Of a stretch of DNA of 64,000 nucleotides, positions 44,086-53,099 are shown in pieces (positions within the stretch are counted from its first letter, which is position 1; the number at the start of each line of letters is the position of its first letter). Origin of the DNA: Polaromonas sp. Lineage in GTDB: Bacteria; Pseudomonadota; Gammaproteobacteria; Burkholderiales; Burkholderiaceae_C. The position numbers were made by a program, and so were the translations under genes. The notes under the pieces are model-generated. The model saw only the letters and a list, made by a program, of their open reading frames with translations, did no database searches and was not told the DNA's origin. The stretch covers positions 1 to 64,000 of the forward strand of contig JAUXPP010000029.1 in NCBI GenBank assembly GCA_030683705.1, in the 5' to 3' direction.

Positions 44086-45558
44086 TTGAGCCGTCCTTCC
44101 ACCCTTCCCGAGCTTCAGGCGCGTTACGGCCCGCGTTACCGCTGGCTGTTGCTGCTGTCGGTGATGGTCGGCACCATGGCGTCCATCATGTCCTCGACCA
44201 TCGTCAACGTGGCGATCCCGGACATGAGCCAGCATTTCACGCTGGGCCAGGAACGCGCCCAGTGGGTCACCTCCGGCTTCATGGTGGCCATGACGGTGTC
44301 GATGTTGACCACGCCCTGGCTGCTGGCACGCTACGGTTACCGGCGCACCTATGTGGGCACCATGCTGCTGCTCCTGGCCGGCGGCGTGGTCGGCGGTTTC
44401 TCGACCACCTTTGCCGTGGTGCTGGGCGCGCGCGTGGCCGAGGGCCTGGCCGCGGGCGTGGTGCAGCCGATCCCGGCCATCATCATCATGCGGGCCTTCC
44501 AGCCCCACGAGCAGGGCCGCGCCAGCGGTATTTTCGGCATGGGTGTGGTGCTGGCGCCGGCGATCGGCCCCAGCCTGGGCGGCGTGCTGGTGGACCTGTT
44601 CGGCTGGCGCTCGATTTTTTTCATGGTCGTGCCTTTCTGCCTGGCCTCGCTGTGGCTGGCTTACCGCTATGTGCCGGTGACCGCACCGGGCGGGGCCGCC
44701 GCCAACCGCAAGGGCGCGACGCTGGACTGGCGCGGCCTGCTGCTGGGCGGCGCCGGCACCCTGTGCCTGCTCAACGGCATGGTGGCCCTGCATGGTGGTT
44801 CCGTCCTCGAGGCCGCCTTGCTGCTGGGCGGCGCAGCGCTGGCGCTGCTGGCGTTTCTGGCCTGGCAGCGGCGCATGGCTGCCACCGGGCGCGAGCCGCT
44901 GATGAACCTGGCGCTGTTCGGCTACCGCCCGTTTGCGATGGGCAGCATCGTGGCCTTCATCTACGGCACGGCGCTGTTCGGCTCCACCTACCTGCTGCCG
45001 GTCTACATGCAGCTCGGCCTGGGTCTGTCAGCTTCCTATGTCGGCAGCATTTTGTTGCCGGCGGGTTTTGTGCTGGCCGTGACGATTGCGCTGGTCGGCC
45101 GGCTGGCCGACCGGCGCCCGACCTGGCTGCTGGTCAGCATCGGGCTGGCGCTGCTGGCGCTGTCGTTTGCGCTGATGCTGACGGTGACGCTGAGCACCGC
45201 GATATGGCTGCTGGTGCTGTGGGCCATCCTCGGGCGTATCGGGCTGGGTTTCATTTTGCCCTCGCTGAACCTCGGCTCACTGCGGGCGCTGAGTTCTGAC
45301 CTGATCTCGCAAGGGTCGAGTGCGATCAACTTCGTGCGCATGCTGGGCGGCGCCATTGGCGTGAGCCTGTGCGGCATCGTGCTCGAATGGCGGCTGGCTG
45401 CGCACGGCGATTCGCTGGCGCAGGCAGCCAGCAGCCCGGCCAGGCTGACGGCCTTCAACGAGGTCTTCCTGATGCTGGCGGCGCTGTGTGTGCTGGCGCT
45501 GTTCGCCGCATGGCGCTTACGTCCCCCGGCCACTCCCCACTCGCCTGCAGGAAACTGA
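44086..45558 (+). CDS. DHA2-family (EmrB/QacA-type) drug:proton antiporter
   Basis: 490 residues and 14 TM helices. The likely start is TTG at 44086, with GGGG upstream; an earlier TTG at 44050 would add 12 residues. Signatures are SSTIVNVAIPDMSQHF (motif D1), WLLARYGYRRTYVG (motif A) and GFSTTFAVVLGARVAEGLAAGVVQPIPAIIIMRAF (motif C region, key EGLAAGVVQPIPA). It extrudes hydrophobic or cationic drugs with protons. No EmrA-type partner is adjacent. It lies 4 bp before the amidotransferase gene. Confidence 0.9.
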   Translation: MSRPSTLPELQARYGPRYRWLLLLSVMVGTMASIMSSTIVNVAIPDMSQHFTLGQERAQWVTSGFMVAMTVSMLTTPWLLARYGYRRTYVGTMLLLLAGGVVGGFSTTFAVVLGARVAEGLAAGVVQPIPAIIIMRAFQPHEQGRASGIFGMGVVLAPAIGPSLGGVLVDLFGWRSIFFMVVPFCLASLWLAYRYVPVTAPGGAAANRKGATLDWRGLLLGGAGTLCLLNGMVALHGGSVLEAALLLGGAALALLAFLAWQRRMAATGREPLMNLALFGYRPFAMGSIVAFIYGTALFGSTYLLPVYMQLGLGLSASYVGSILLPAGFVLAVTIALVGRLADRRPTWLLVSIGLALLALSFALMLTVTLSTAIWLLVLWAILGRIGLGFILPSLNLGSLRALSSDLISQGSSAINFVRMLGGAIGVSLCGIVLEWRLAAHGDSLAQAASSPARLTAFNEVFLMLAALCVLALFAAWRLRPPATPHSPAGN

Positions 45559-45562
45559 CGTC

Positions 45563-46348
45563 ATGTGCCAACTGCTCGGAATGAACTGCAACACGCCGAC
45601 CGACGTGACCTTCAGCTTCACCGGTTTTGCGCAGCGCGGCGGCAATACCGACCACCACGGCGACGGCTGGGGCATCGCGTTTTTCGAAGGCGGTGACTGC
45701 AGCGAGAGCGACCGCGGCCTGCGCCACTTCGTCGACCACCAGCCGGCCTTCGAGTCACCGGTGGCCGAGCTGATACGCCGCTACCCGATCAAGAGCCGCA
45801 ACGTGATCGCGCACATCCGCAAGGCCACCCAGGGCCGGGTGGCGCTGGAGAACTGCCACCCCTTTGTGCGCGAGTTGTGGGGCCGCTACTGGGTGTTTGC
45901 CCACAATGGCGACCTGAAAAACTTCAACCCGCGGCTGCACGGCAGCTTCCGCCCGGTCGGCAACACCGACAGCGAACGCGCCGTTTGCTGGATCATGCAG
46001 GAGCTGGCCAAGTCGCACGCCGGCGTGCCCGGCATCGCCGAATTGACGCTGACCTTGCGCGAACTGGCTGCGCAGATCGCGCCGCACGGCACCTTCAATT
46101 TTTTGCTGAGCAACGGGCTGGCGCTGTGGGCCCATGCCTCGACCAGCCTGTACCACGTCGAGCGCCGCCACCCCTTCTCCCACGCCACCCTCAGCGACGA
46201 GGACCTCAGCGTCAACTTCGCCGAACAGGCCGCGCCGGGCGACCGCGTCGCCGTGGTGGTGACCGCGCCGCTGACCACCAACGAGGCCTGGCAGGCCTTT
46301 GCGCCGGGCGAGCTGCGGGTGTTCGAGGGCGGCGTCCTGCGCGCCTGA
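45563..46348 (+). CDS. Class II glutamine amidotransferase (YafJ-like)
   Basis: 261 residues. An Ntn-hydrolase: Cys2 (MCQLLGMNCNTP) would be the N-terminal nucleophile after Met removal. NTDHHGDGWGIAFFE, IAHIRKATQG, WVFAHNGDL and RPVGNTDSERA are the glutaminase-site motifs. A synthetase domain is absent, as in the stand-alone YafJ type, whose role is unknown. It overlaps the stop-start junction of the DHA2 exporter closely and probably shares its transcript. Confidence 0.92.
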   Translation: MCQLLGMNCNTPTDVTFSFTGFAQRGGNTDHHGDGWGIAFFEGGDCSESDRGLRHFVDHQPAFESPVAELIRRYPIKSRNVIAHIRKATQGRVALENCHPFVRELWGRYWVFAHNGDLKNFNPRLHGSFRPVGNTDSERAVCWIMQELAKSHAGVPGIAELTLTLRELAAQIAPHGTFNFLLSNGLALWAHASTSLYHVERRHPFSHATLSDEDLSVNFAEQAAPGDRVAVVVTAPLTTNEAWQAFAPGELRVFEGGVLRA

Positions 46349-46371
46349 AGCGCTATCCATTCAGGAGCTGC
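46349..46371. repeat. Dispersed AGCGCT/AGCTGC motif, copy 4
   Basis: AGCGCTATCCATTCAGGAGC then TGC, in the short gap between two convergent genes. It adjoins the terminator hairpin. Confidence 0.45.
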
Positions 46372-46395
46372 CGACGCCCGTCAGCCGGGCGTCGG
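46371..46395. terminator. Bidirectional terminator hairpin between convergent genes
   Basis: CCGACGCCCG-TCAGC-CGGGCGTCGG is a perfect 10-bp stem with a 5-base loop. It lies between the class II amidotransferase (plus strand) and gshB (minus strand), so it can serve both. T-tracts are weak on either side. Confidence 0.65.
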
Positions 46396-46410
46396 AGCCC
46401 GATCTGGTTG

Positions 46411-47355
46411 TTATTTCAGGGCGGCTTCCAGCGCATCGACAAACATCGCCGCCACGTCGAAACCGGTCTGGTCAAAAATTTCCTGGAAGCAGGTCGGGCT
46501 GGTGACATTGATCTCGGTCACACAGTCGCCGATCACATCCACACCGGCCAGCAGCAGGCCGCGCGACGCCAGCACCGGGCCCAGCGCCTCGGCGATTTCG
46601 CGGTCGCGCGCCGACAGCGGCAAGGCCACGCCCAGGCCACCGGCGGCCAGGTTACCGCGCACCTCGCTGCCCTGGGGAATGCGCGCCAGGCTGTGCGGCA
46701 CCGGCTTGCCGCCGATGATGAGCACACGCTTGTCGCCCTTGACGATCTCGGGCAGGAACTTCTGCACCATCAGGCTTTGCGCGCCGTGGCGGTTCAGCGT
46801 CTCGGTGATGGAGCCCAAGTTCAGCCCGTCCGGCCCGACGCGAAAAATCCCCATGCCGCCCATGCCGTCCAGCGGCTTGAGGATGATGTCCTGGTGTTCG
46901 GCATGGAAACGCTTGATGTCCTCGGGGTTGCGCGTCACCAGCGTGGGGCCGATGAACTGCGGAAACTCCATGATGGCGAGTTTCTCGGGGTGGTCGCGCA
47001 GCGCGCGCGGCTTGTTGAAGACCCGCGCGCCGTCGCGCTCGCCCTGCTCCAGCAAATGGGTGGCGTAGAAATATTCGCTGTCGAACGGCGGGTCCTTGCG
47101 CATCAGGACGGCGCCGAAGTCCCTGAGCGCGACCTGGCGCGTGCCGCGCACGGCAAACCAGTCCTGCGCATCGCCGGTGAGGGTGATGTCCTGCACGTGG
47201 GCCATCACGGCCGAGCCGCGCTGCCACATCAGGTCCTGCTGCTCGCAGGCGCTGATGCGGTGGCCGCGCCGCTGCGCCTCGCGCATCATGGCGAAGGTGG
47301 TGTCCTTGTAGATCTTGAACGAGGCCAGCGGGTCGGCGATGAAAAGAATGTCCAT
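46411..47355 (-). CDS. gshB: Glutathione synthetase
   Basis: 314 residues from ATG 47355. It is the ATP-grasp enzyme of the second step of glutathione synthesis. N-terminal motif MDILFIADPLASFKIYKDTTFAMM (key FIADPLASFKIYKD), then LLRDFGAVLMRKDPPFD-type segment VLMRKDPPFDSEY, DIILKPLDGMGGMGIFRV (ATP loop) and C-terminal LAGVDVIGDCVTEINVTSPT. Length is normal. It is transcribed away from benE, which lies 46 bp upstream on the same strand. Confidence 0.96.
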   Translation of the reverse strand: MDILFIADPLASFKIYKDTTFAMMREAQRRGHRISACEQQDLMWQRGSAVMAHVQDITLTGDAQDWFAVRGTRQVALRDFGAVLMRKDPPFDSEYFYATHLLEQGERDGARVFNKPRALRDHPEKLAIMEFPQFIGPTLVTRNPEDIKRFHAEHQDIILKPLDGMGGMGIFRVGPDGLNLGSITETLNRHGAQSLMVQKFLPEIVKGDKRVLIIGGKPVPHSLARIPQGSEVRGNLAAGGLGVALPLSARDREIAEALGPVLASRGLLLAGVDVIGDCVTEINVTSPTCFQEIFDQTGFDVAAMFVDALEAALK

Positions 47356-47401
47356 GAGGGGAGTTCCGGGAGAAGGGATAGGAACGGCCGGGGTCAGGTC
47401 C

Positions 47402-48601
47402 TCAGGCCGCGCGTTGACGGTATTGTTGTACAAATAAGGCAAACGCGCCGGCCACCACGCCCCAGAACGCGGAGCCGACACCGGCCACCGTCACGCCCGA
47501 CAGCGTCACCAGAAACGTGATAAGCGCGGCCTCGCGGTGCGACTCCTCGCGCAGCGCCTGCGCGAGGCCGCTGCCTATGGTGCCCAGCAGGGCCAGCCCG
47601 GCGATCGCCACCACCACCTCTTTCGGAAAGGCGGTGAGCAGTCCGGTGACCGCCGCGCCGAAGATGCCGATCGCCACATAGATCGCGCCGCAGCACACGG
47701 CCGCGGTGTAACGCTTGCGCGGGTCCTCATGCGCCTCCGGGCCCATGCAGATGGCGGCGGTGATCGCGCTGAGGTTCAGCGCAAACGCACCGAAGGGTGC
47801 CAGCACCAGCGTCGCCACGCCGGTGAGTGTGATGATTTTCGACACCGGGATGCCGCCGTCCGGGGCGTCCGGCCCGTACCCTGCCGCGCGTATCGCGGCA
47901 ACGCCAGGCAGGTTCTGCGAGGCCATGGTCACCACGAACAGCGGCAGCGCCAGGCTGATGATCGCCGCGGCGCTGAACTGCGGCGCCACAAACACCGGCA
48001 GCGCCAGCGAAAAAGACATCGCCGACCAGGTCATCTGGCCGCGCGCCGCGGCAAACACGATCGCGCCGAGCAGCGTCAGCACCACCGCATAACGCGGCAG
48101 CAGGCGCCGGCCCAGCAGGTAAATCACCAGCATCAGCAACACCAGCGGCAAGGCGGTTTGCGCGGCGGCAAAAGCCTGGATGCCGAAACGCGCCAGTACG
48201 CCGGCGAGCAGGGCCGCGGCAATCGCCATCGGAATGCGGTTCATGGTTTTTTCGAACCAGCCGGTGATGCCGAACAGCGTGACCAGCGCGGCGCTGACCA
48301 TAAAGGCCGCGACCGCCTCACCCATGGAAAAGCCGCCGGCCAGCCCGGCCGTCGCCAGCACCGCCGCCCCCGGCGTGGACCAGGCCACCATCACCGGCTG
48401 CTTCAGCCACAGCGAAGGAATCGCCGAACACAGGCCCATACCCAGGCCCAGCGCCCACATCCACGAGCTGATCTGCTCAGGCGTGGCACTGAAAGCCTGC
48501 GCCGCCTGGAACACAATCGCCACCGAACTGGTAAAGCCAACGAGGACCGCCACGAAACCGGCGGTGAAGGCAGAGAGGTTCAGGTCTTTGAAGAACTGCA
48601 T
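47402..48601 (-). CDS. benE: BenE-type benzoate/H+ symporter family transporter
   Basis: 399 residues and about 12 TM helices, from ATG 48601 (an ATG at 48637 would add 12). Family signatures: LSAFTAGFVAVLVGFTSSVAIVFQAAQA (key FVAVLVGFTSSVAIVFQA), PVMVAWSTPGAAVLAT and FVVTMASQNLPGVAAIRAAGY. BenE carries benzoate in some bacteria, but the family is broad and no benzoate pathway is adjacent; the substrate is therefore uncertain. Confidence 0.88.
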   Translation of the reverse strand: MQFFKDLNLSAFTAGFVAVLVGFTSSVAIVFQAAQAFSATPEQISSWMWALGLGMGLCSAIPSLWLKQPVMVAWSTPGAAVLATAGLAGGFSMGEAVAAFMVSAALVTLFGITGWFEKTMNRIPMAIAAALLAGVLARFGIQAFAAAQTALPLVLLMLVIYLLGRRLLPRYAVVLTLLGAIVFAAARGQMTWSAMSFSLALPVFVAPQFSAAAIISLALPLFVVTMASQNLPGVAAIRAAGYGPDAPDGGIPVSKIITLTGVATLVLAPFGAFALNLSAITAAICMGPEAHEDPRKRYTAAVCCGAIYVAIGIFGAAVTGLLTAFPKEVVVAIAGLALLGTIGSGLAQALREESHREAALITFLVTLSGVTVAGVGSAFWGVVAGAFALFVQQYRQRAA

Positions 48602-48780
48602 GGCAGAGATTCTGGCAGGCTTGTGTTCTCTCACCATGTCCTTGGGCTACTCTGGTTGCCACTACTCTCTCCTCTCCGTGGCTCCTCCATCTTCCGGACG
48701 GGGTGGGAGGGCGTCCGGCAAGCAGAGGCGTTGTCGCGTCGATCGAACCGCATCGCCCGAATTGGCCCCAAAATACGCAA

Positions 48781-49584
48781 ATGATCCCCTCTGCCCCCTT
48801 CCCCCACTTCTGGGCCGACCTCAAAAGCCCCGATTTCGCGCGCCTCGATGCGGCGGCGACGATGGCCGTGTTGCCGGTCGCCGCCATCGAGCAGCATGGG
48901 CCGCACCTGCCGCTGAGTGTGGACACCGACCTGGTCAACGGCGTGATCGCGCACTGCCTGCCGCACCTCCATGGCGCGCCGGTGCTGTTTTTGCCGACGC
49001 AAACCATTGGCCGCAGCATCGAACACATCGCCTTTCCCGGTACCCTGACCCTGGGTGCGGCGACCCTGATCCAGAGCTGGGTCGACATCGGTGAATGTGT
49101 GGCGCGTACCGGCATCAAGAAGCTGATACTGCTCAATGCGCATGGCGGCAATGTCTCGACGCTGGACATCGTGGGCCGGGAGTTGCGGGCGCGTTTCGGC
49201 CTGACGGTGCTGATGGTCAACACCTTCAGCCTGCCGCTGCCGGCCGCGGTCAGGCAGCTGTTCGGCCCCGACGAGGAGCGTTTCGGCGTGCATGGCGGCG
49301 ATGTCGAGACCTCGATGATGCTGGCGCTGCATCCGCACAAGGTCGACATGGCGCTGGCGCAGGACTTTCATTCGAGCAGCCAGGACCGGGCACAGGCTTA
49401 CGCCATCCTCGGCAATGGCAGCAGTGCCAAACTCGCCTGGGCGGCGCAGGACCTGCATGTCGCGGGCGCGGCCGGCAACGCGGCGGCGGCCACGGCCGAC
49501 AAGGGCCAGGCGGTGCTGCAGGCCAGCGGCCAGGCCCTGGCGCGGCTGCTGCAGGAAGTCCGCGATCTCAGCCCGCTGGCCTGA
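48781..49584 (+). CDS. Creatininase-family amidohydrolase
   Basis: 267 residues. Metal ligands of the creatininase fold are visible in EQHGPHLPLSVDTDLVNG (Glu, His, Asp), LLNAHGGN (His) and HGGDVETSMMLAL (Glu). The family includes creatinine amidohydrolase and enzymes acting on lactam-like rings of cofactors; the substrate is not known. It is divergent from benE across a 179-bp gap in which no clear regulatory site was seen. Confidence 0.9.
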   Translation: MIPSAPFPHFWADLKSPDFARLDAAATMAVLPVAAIEQHGPHLPLSVDTDLVNGVIAHCLPHLHGAPVLFLPTQTIGRSIEHIAFPGTLTLGAATLIQSWVDIGECVARTGIKKLILLNAHGGNVSTLDIVGRELRARFGLTVLMVNTFSLPLPAAVRQLFGPDEERFGVHGGDVETSMMLALHPHKVDMALAQDFHSSSQDRAQAYAILGNGSSAKLAWAAQDLHVAGAAGNAAAATADKGQAVLQASGQALARLLQEVRDLSPLA

Positions 49585-49704
49585 GGCCGGGCCGGCCGGC
49601 GACCCTGACAAAAACTGGGTGCGCCGGCTGACAGGACAAAACAGTCCGGGCAGTGAACAATCACCCCTATTCCCGCCATTGCGCTGCTGAACCAAGGATA
49701 GACC

Positions 49705-51048
49705 ATGCCCACCCTGCCTCTTTGCCGCCCCGGCTCCCGTTTGTCACTGCTTGCCTGGTGTGGCTTGCTGGCCTTGGGCCTGGCAGCCTGCGGCGACACC
49801 TCCAAGCTGCCCGAAGGCGCCGATGTGGGCGCAACGCCCACCTTGCCCGCACCGGTCAAGTCGCTGATCCCGACCGTCCACATCGCCCCGGCCCAGGGCT
49901 GGCCCGCGGGCGTGCTGCCCAAGACCCTGGCCGGCACCACCGTCACCGCCCTGGCCAGCGGCCTGGACCATCCGCGCTGGGTCTACAGCCTGCCCAACGG
50001 CGACGTGCTGGTGGCCGAGAGCAACAAGCCATCCCGGCCCGATGCCGGGTTCAGCATCAAGGGCTGGATCAGTGGAGTGGTGATGAAACGCGCCGGCGCC
50101 GGTGTGCCCAGCGCCAACCGCATCACGCTGCTGCGCGATGTGGACGGCGACGGCAAGGCCGAGATCCGCACGGTCTTCATGCAGGGCCTGAACTCGCCGT
50201 TTGGCATGGCGCTGCTTGGCAAGGAGCTGTTTATTGCCAATGCCGACGCGCTGGTCAAGGTGCCGTATGAAGCCGGCCAGACCGCCATCACGGCCACCCC
50301 GGTCAAGGTAGTGGACCTGCCGGCCGGCATCAACCACCACTGGACCAAAAACGTGATCGCCAGCCGCGATGGCAGCAAGCTGTATGTCACCGTCGGTTCG
50401 AACAGCAACATCGGCGAAAACGGCATGGACGTCGAGGTGGACCGCGCGGCCATCCACGAGGTGGATCCCAAAACAAACACGCGCCGCCTGTTCGCTTCCG
50501 GCCTGCGCAATCCCAACGGTATGGGCTGGGCGCCCGACGGCACGCTCTGGACCGTGGTCAACGAGCGCGACGAGATCGGCAGCGACCTGGTGCCGGACTA
50601 CCTGACGTCCGTGAAGGACGGCGGGTTTTACGGCTGGCCCTACAGCTATTTCGGGCAGACCGTCGACACGCGCGTGATGCCGCCGCGGCCGGACCTGGTG
50701 GCCAGGGCGATTGCGCCTGACTACGCGCTGGGCGCGCATGTGGCGCCGCTGGGCATGGTGTTTGCCGAGGGCAACACCCTGCTGCCCTCGCTGGCCAGCG
50801 GCGTGTTTGTGGGCTTGCACGGTTCCTGGAACCGCAAGCCGCTGAGCGGCTACAAGGTGGTGTTTGTGCCTTTCGCCGGCAGCAAGCCCTCGGGCAAACC
50901 CATCGATGTGCTGACCGGTTTTGTCAGCCCGGACGGCAAGGCCTATGGCCGGCCGGTGGGCGTGGCGATCGACAAACGCGGCGCGCTGCTGGTGGCCGAC
51001 GACGTGGGCAATGTGATCTGGCGGGTCAGCGGCCAGGCGCCGCGATAG
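49705..51048 (+). CDS. PQQ-dependent sugar dehydrogenase-like lipoprotein
   Basis: 447 residues. Lipoprotein signal with LAAC (Cys at about 32). A six-bladed beta-propeller of the sorbosone/glucose dehydrogenase family follows: SGLDHPRWVYSLPNGDVLVAESN (key HPRWVYSLPNGDVLV), GLNSPFGMALL, FASGLRNPNGMGWAPDGTLWTVVNERDEIG (key LRNPNGMGWAPDG) and a GSWNRKPLSGYKVVFVPF segment. It would oxidise sugars in the periplasm using PQQ. It is 7 bp upstream of cutA. Confidence 0.85.
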   Translation: MPTLPLCRPGSRLSLLAWCGLLALGLAACGDTSKLPEGADVGATPTLPAPVKSLIPTVHIAPAQGWPAGVLPKTLAGTTVTALASGLDHPRWVYSLPNGDVLVAESNKPSRPDAGFSIKGWISGVVMKRAGAGVPSANRITLLRDVDGDGKAEIRTVFMQGLNSPFGMALLGKELFIANADALVKVPYEAGQTAITATPVKVVDLPAGINHHWTKNVIASRDGSKLYVTVGSNSNIGENGMDVEVDRAAIHEVDPKTNTRRLFASGLRNPNGMGWAPDGTLWTVVNERDEIGSDLVPDYLTSVKDGGFYGWPYSYFGQTVDTRVMPPRPDLVARAIAPDYALGAHVAPLGMVFAEGNTLLPSLASGVFVGLHGSWNRKPLSGYKVVFVPFAGSKPSGKPIDVLTGFVSPDGKAYGRPVGVAIDKRGALLVADDVGNVIWRVSGQAPR

Positions 51049-51055
51049 GCCCCCC

Positions 51056-51391
51056 ATGGACGCGGTCTGCATGGTGATGACGGCCGTGGACAGCGAGGCC
51101 CTGGCAGAAGCGCTGGCGCGGCAACTGGTGGAAGCGCGGCTGGCCGCCTGTGTGCAACTGATGCCGGTGAAAAGTTTTTATGTCTGGCAGGGCGAAAGCC
51201 GCAAAGAGGCCGAATACCTTCTGCTGGTCAAGACCCGCGCGGCGCTGTATGCGCAGGTGGAAAGCTTCATCCTTGCCCATCACCCGTACGACACGCCGGA
51301 AATTCTCCAGTTGCCGGTGGCCGCGGGCGCCAGTGCTTACCTGCAATGGCTGGGCGCCTCCACGCAGGGGACGGGCGACCAGGCCTTATGA
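51056..51391 (+). CDS. cutA: Divalent-cation tolerance protein CutA
   Basis: 111 residues. It has the CutA1 pattern: EALARQLVEARLAACVQLMPVKSFYVWQGE (key LVEARLAACVQLMPVKSFYVW), EYLLLVKTRAALYAQVESFI and HPYDTPEILQLPV. It forms ferredoxin-like trimers and is linked with copper tolerance. The start lies 7 bp after the sugar dehydrogenase gene. Its 3' end overlaps the convergent phosphatase gene by 6 bp. Confidence 0.92.
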   Translation: MDAVCMVMTAVDSEALAEALARQLVEARLAACVQLMPVKSFYVWQGESRKEAEYLLLVKTRAALYAQVESFILAHHPYDTPEILQLPVAAGASAYLQWLGASTQGTGDQAL

Positions 51392-52054
51392 ATAGGTGAT
51401 CCAGCTCGCGTGTTCGGGCGCGTCCAGGTGTGGCAGGGTGTTGTAGGTCACCAGCATGTGGCGCCTGGGCGTGAAGGCGAACTCGGTCAGCGAGCAGTTG
51501 CGTATGCGCAGGTTGAGTTCGATGGTGGTTTCGGGTGCCGTGCCCAGCACATGGCCGACCGCCGTGGCGATCGGCCCGCCGCTGGACACCAGCAGCACGT
51601 TGCCGCTGTGATTGGCGCGGATGTGGTCCAGCACGCCGGTGATGCCGGCGACGAAGTCGGTGTAGCTGGGCATGCCCTGGGGGCTGACCACACCGGCCAT
51701 CCATTGCGTCAGGCCGTCTTTGAGCAAACGGAAGTGGCTGCGGTACATCTCGGGCGATGTCGGCTTTTCGAGCTTGTGCGGATGGATCGCACCTATGACG
51801 GCTTCGCTGTCGTATTCATTGAGTCCCGGGCGCGCTGCTGCGTCCATGGCCGTTCCCATGCCTTCGCAGATACCTGCAAACGTCTTGAGCTGCCGCTGCA
51901 ATGTGCCGGTAAACGCAGCTTCAAAGCTGATGCCCTTGTATTTGAAGTATTCGCCCAGCCGAACGCTTTGCCGGTAGCCCATGTCGCTGAGCACGTCGTA
52001 ATCGTCGGTGCCAAACGAGGCCTGGCCGTGGCGCACGAGGTAAAGGGTTCCCAT
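51386..52054 (-). CDS. Histidine phosphatase-family protein
   Basis: 222 residues. The catalytic RHG motif lies near the N-terminus (LYLVRHGQASF, His9-10 region), and the second His occurs in VLLVSSGGPIATAVGH with Glu in ARPGLNEYDSE. The order fits the phosphoglycerate-mutase-like superfamily. The usual 'SHG' is replaced by SSGGPI, a variant also seen in broad-specificity phosphatases of this type. It is the last gene of the minus-strand operon, 52 bp after the dehydratase. Confidence 0.85.
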   Translation of the reverse strand: MGTLYLVRHGQASFGTDDYDVLSDMGYRQSVRLGEYFKYKGISFEAAFTGTLQRQLKTFAGICEGMGTAMDAAARPGLNEYDSEAVIGAIHPHKLEKPTSPEMYRSHFRLLKDGLTQWMAGVVSPQGMPSYTDFVAGITGVLDHIRANHSGNVLLVSSGGPIATAVGHVLGTAPETTIELNLRIRNCSLTEFAFTPRRHMLVTYNTLPHLDAPEHASWITYS

Positions 52055-52106
52055 GGCTCAAATTGTGGTGGCGCGATGCGGACGCAGGAGTCCCGCGAGT
52101 GACGGG

Positions 52107-53099
52107 TCAGGCCTTCAATAGCACCTTGGCGACAGTGGCGGAATCCACATTGCCGCCGCACAAGGTGGTACCGACCACCTGGCCCTTGAGTTGCGCGCGC
52201 TCCTGCATGGCGGCGGCAAAACTGGCGGCGCCCGCGCCTTCGGCCACGTTGTGCGTATCGGCGTACAGGTCGCGCATGGCCTGCGCGACTTCGGCGTCCG
52301 TGACCTTCACGATGTGGTGGATGTGCGGCGCGATGATGTCCAGCGCGAGCTGGTCGGCAATGCGGCAGGCCATGCCGTCGGCCAGTTGGGTGCTGACCGG
52401 CGCCTCGACCACGCGGCCGGCGGCCAGCGAGTCGGCGTAGGTGGTGGCATGGGCGCTGACCACACCGACGATGCGCAGGCTGCGGCCCAGCGCGAGTTTG
52501 GCGGCAATCGCCGAGCAGGCGCCCGAGCCCTGGCCGATGGGCACGTAGACCACATCGAGCTGGGGCACTGCTTTCATGAACTCCCACCAGTAAGTGCTGA
52601 CGCCGCTGAGCAGGTCGGCATGAAAACTCGGCACCATGTGGGCGCCGCGTTCGGCCGCGAGGCGCATCGCGTGTTCGCGGCTTTCCTGGAAGTCCTCGCC
52701 GTGTTCGATCAGCGTCACGCCGAGTGCGCGCATGGCCGCGTTTTTTTCCAGCGAGTTGCCTTGCGGCACGACGATGGCGCAGGCGACACCGTGCGCGCGC
52801 GCCGCCCAGCCCAAACTCTGGCCGTGGTTGCCGCGGGTGGCGCTGATCACTTCTGCCGGCAGCGCGCCCCGCTGCTTGAGCGCATCGAAGTAGGTCAGGC
52901 CGCCGCGTATCTTGAAGGCGCCGACCGGGGTGTGGTTTTCGTGCTTGACCCAGCAGTCCGTGCCCAAGCGCTGGCTGGACAGGCCCCAGCGGTATTGGGG
53001 CGTAGCCTGGAACTCGCGGTAGACCACACGCGACGCGGCCTCGATGTCGGCCAGCGCGGGCAAGGCGTCCAGGCTTGTATCTTTCAATACGGCGTTCAT
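52107..53099 (-). CDS. Threonine/serine dehydratase (catabolic type)
   Basis: 330 residues, without the C-terminal ACT regulatory domain, as in catabolic threonine dehydratases. The PLP Lys is in HTPVGAFKIRGG, and a Gly/Ser-rich phosphate loop is seen as YVPIGQGSGACSAIAAKLAL (usually GGGG in related enzymes). TRGNHGQSLGWAAR is the family's Asn-binding loop. It deaminates threonine or serine, but other hydroxy-amino acids are possible. It overlaps the adjoining LysE gene by 4 bases. Confidence 0.88.
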   Translation of the reverse strand: MNAVLKDTSLDALPALADIEAASRVVYREFQATPQYRWGLSSQRLGTDCWVKHENHTPVGAFKIRGGLTYFDALKQRGALPAEVISATRGNHGQSLGWAARAHGVACAIVVPQGNSLEKNAAMRALGVTLIEHGEDFQESREHAMRLAAERGAHMVPSFHADLLSGVSTYWWEFMKAVPQLDVVYVPIGQGSGACSAIAAKLALGRSLRIVGVVSAHATTYADSLAAGRVVEAPVSTQLADGMACRIADQLALDIIAPHIHHIVKVTDAEVAQAMRDLYADTHNVAEGAGAASFAAAMQERAQLKGQVVGTTLCGGNVDSATVAKVLLKA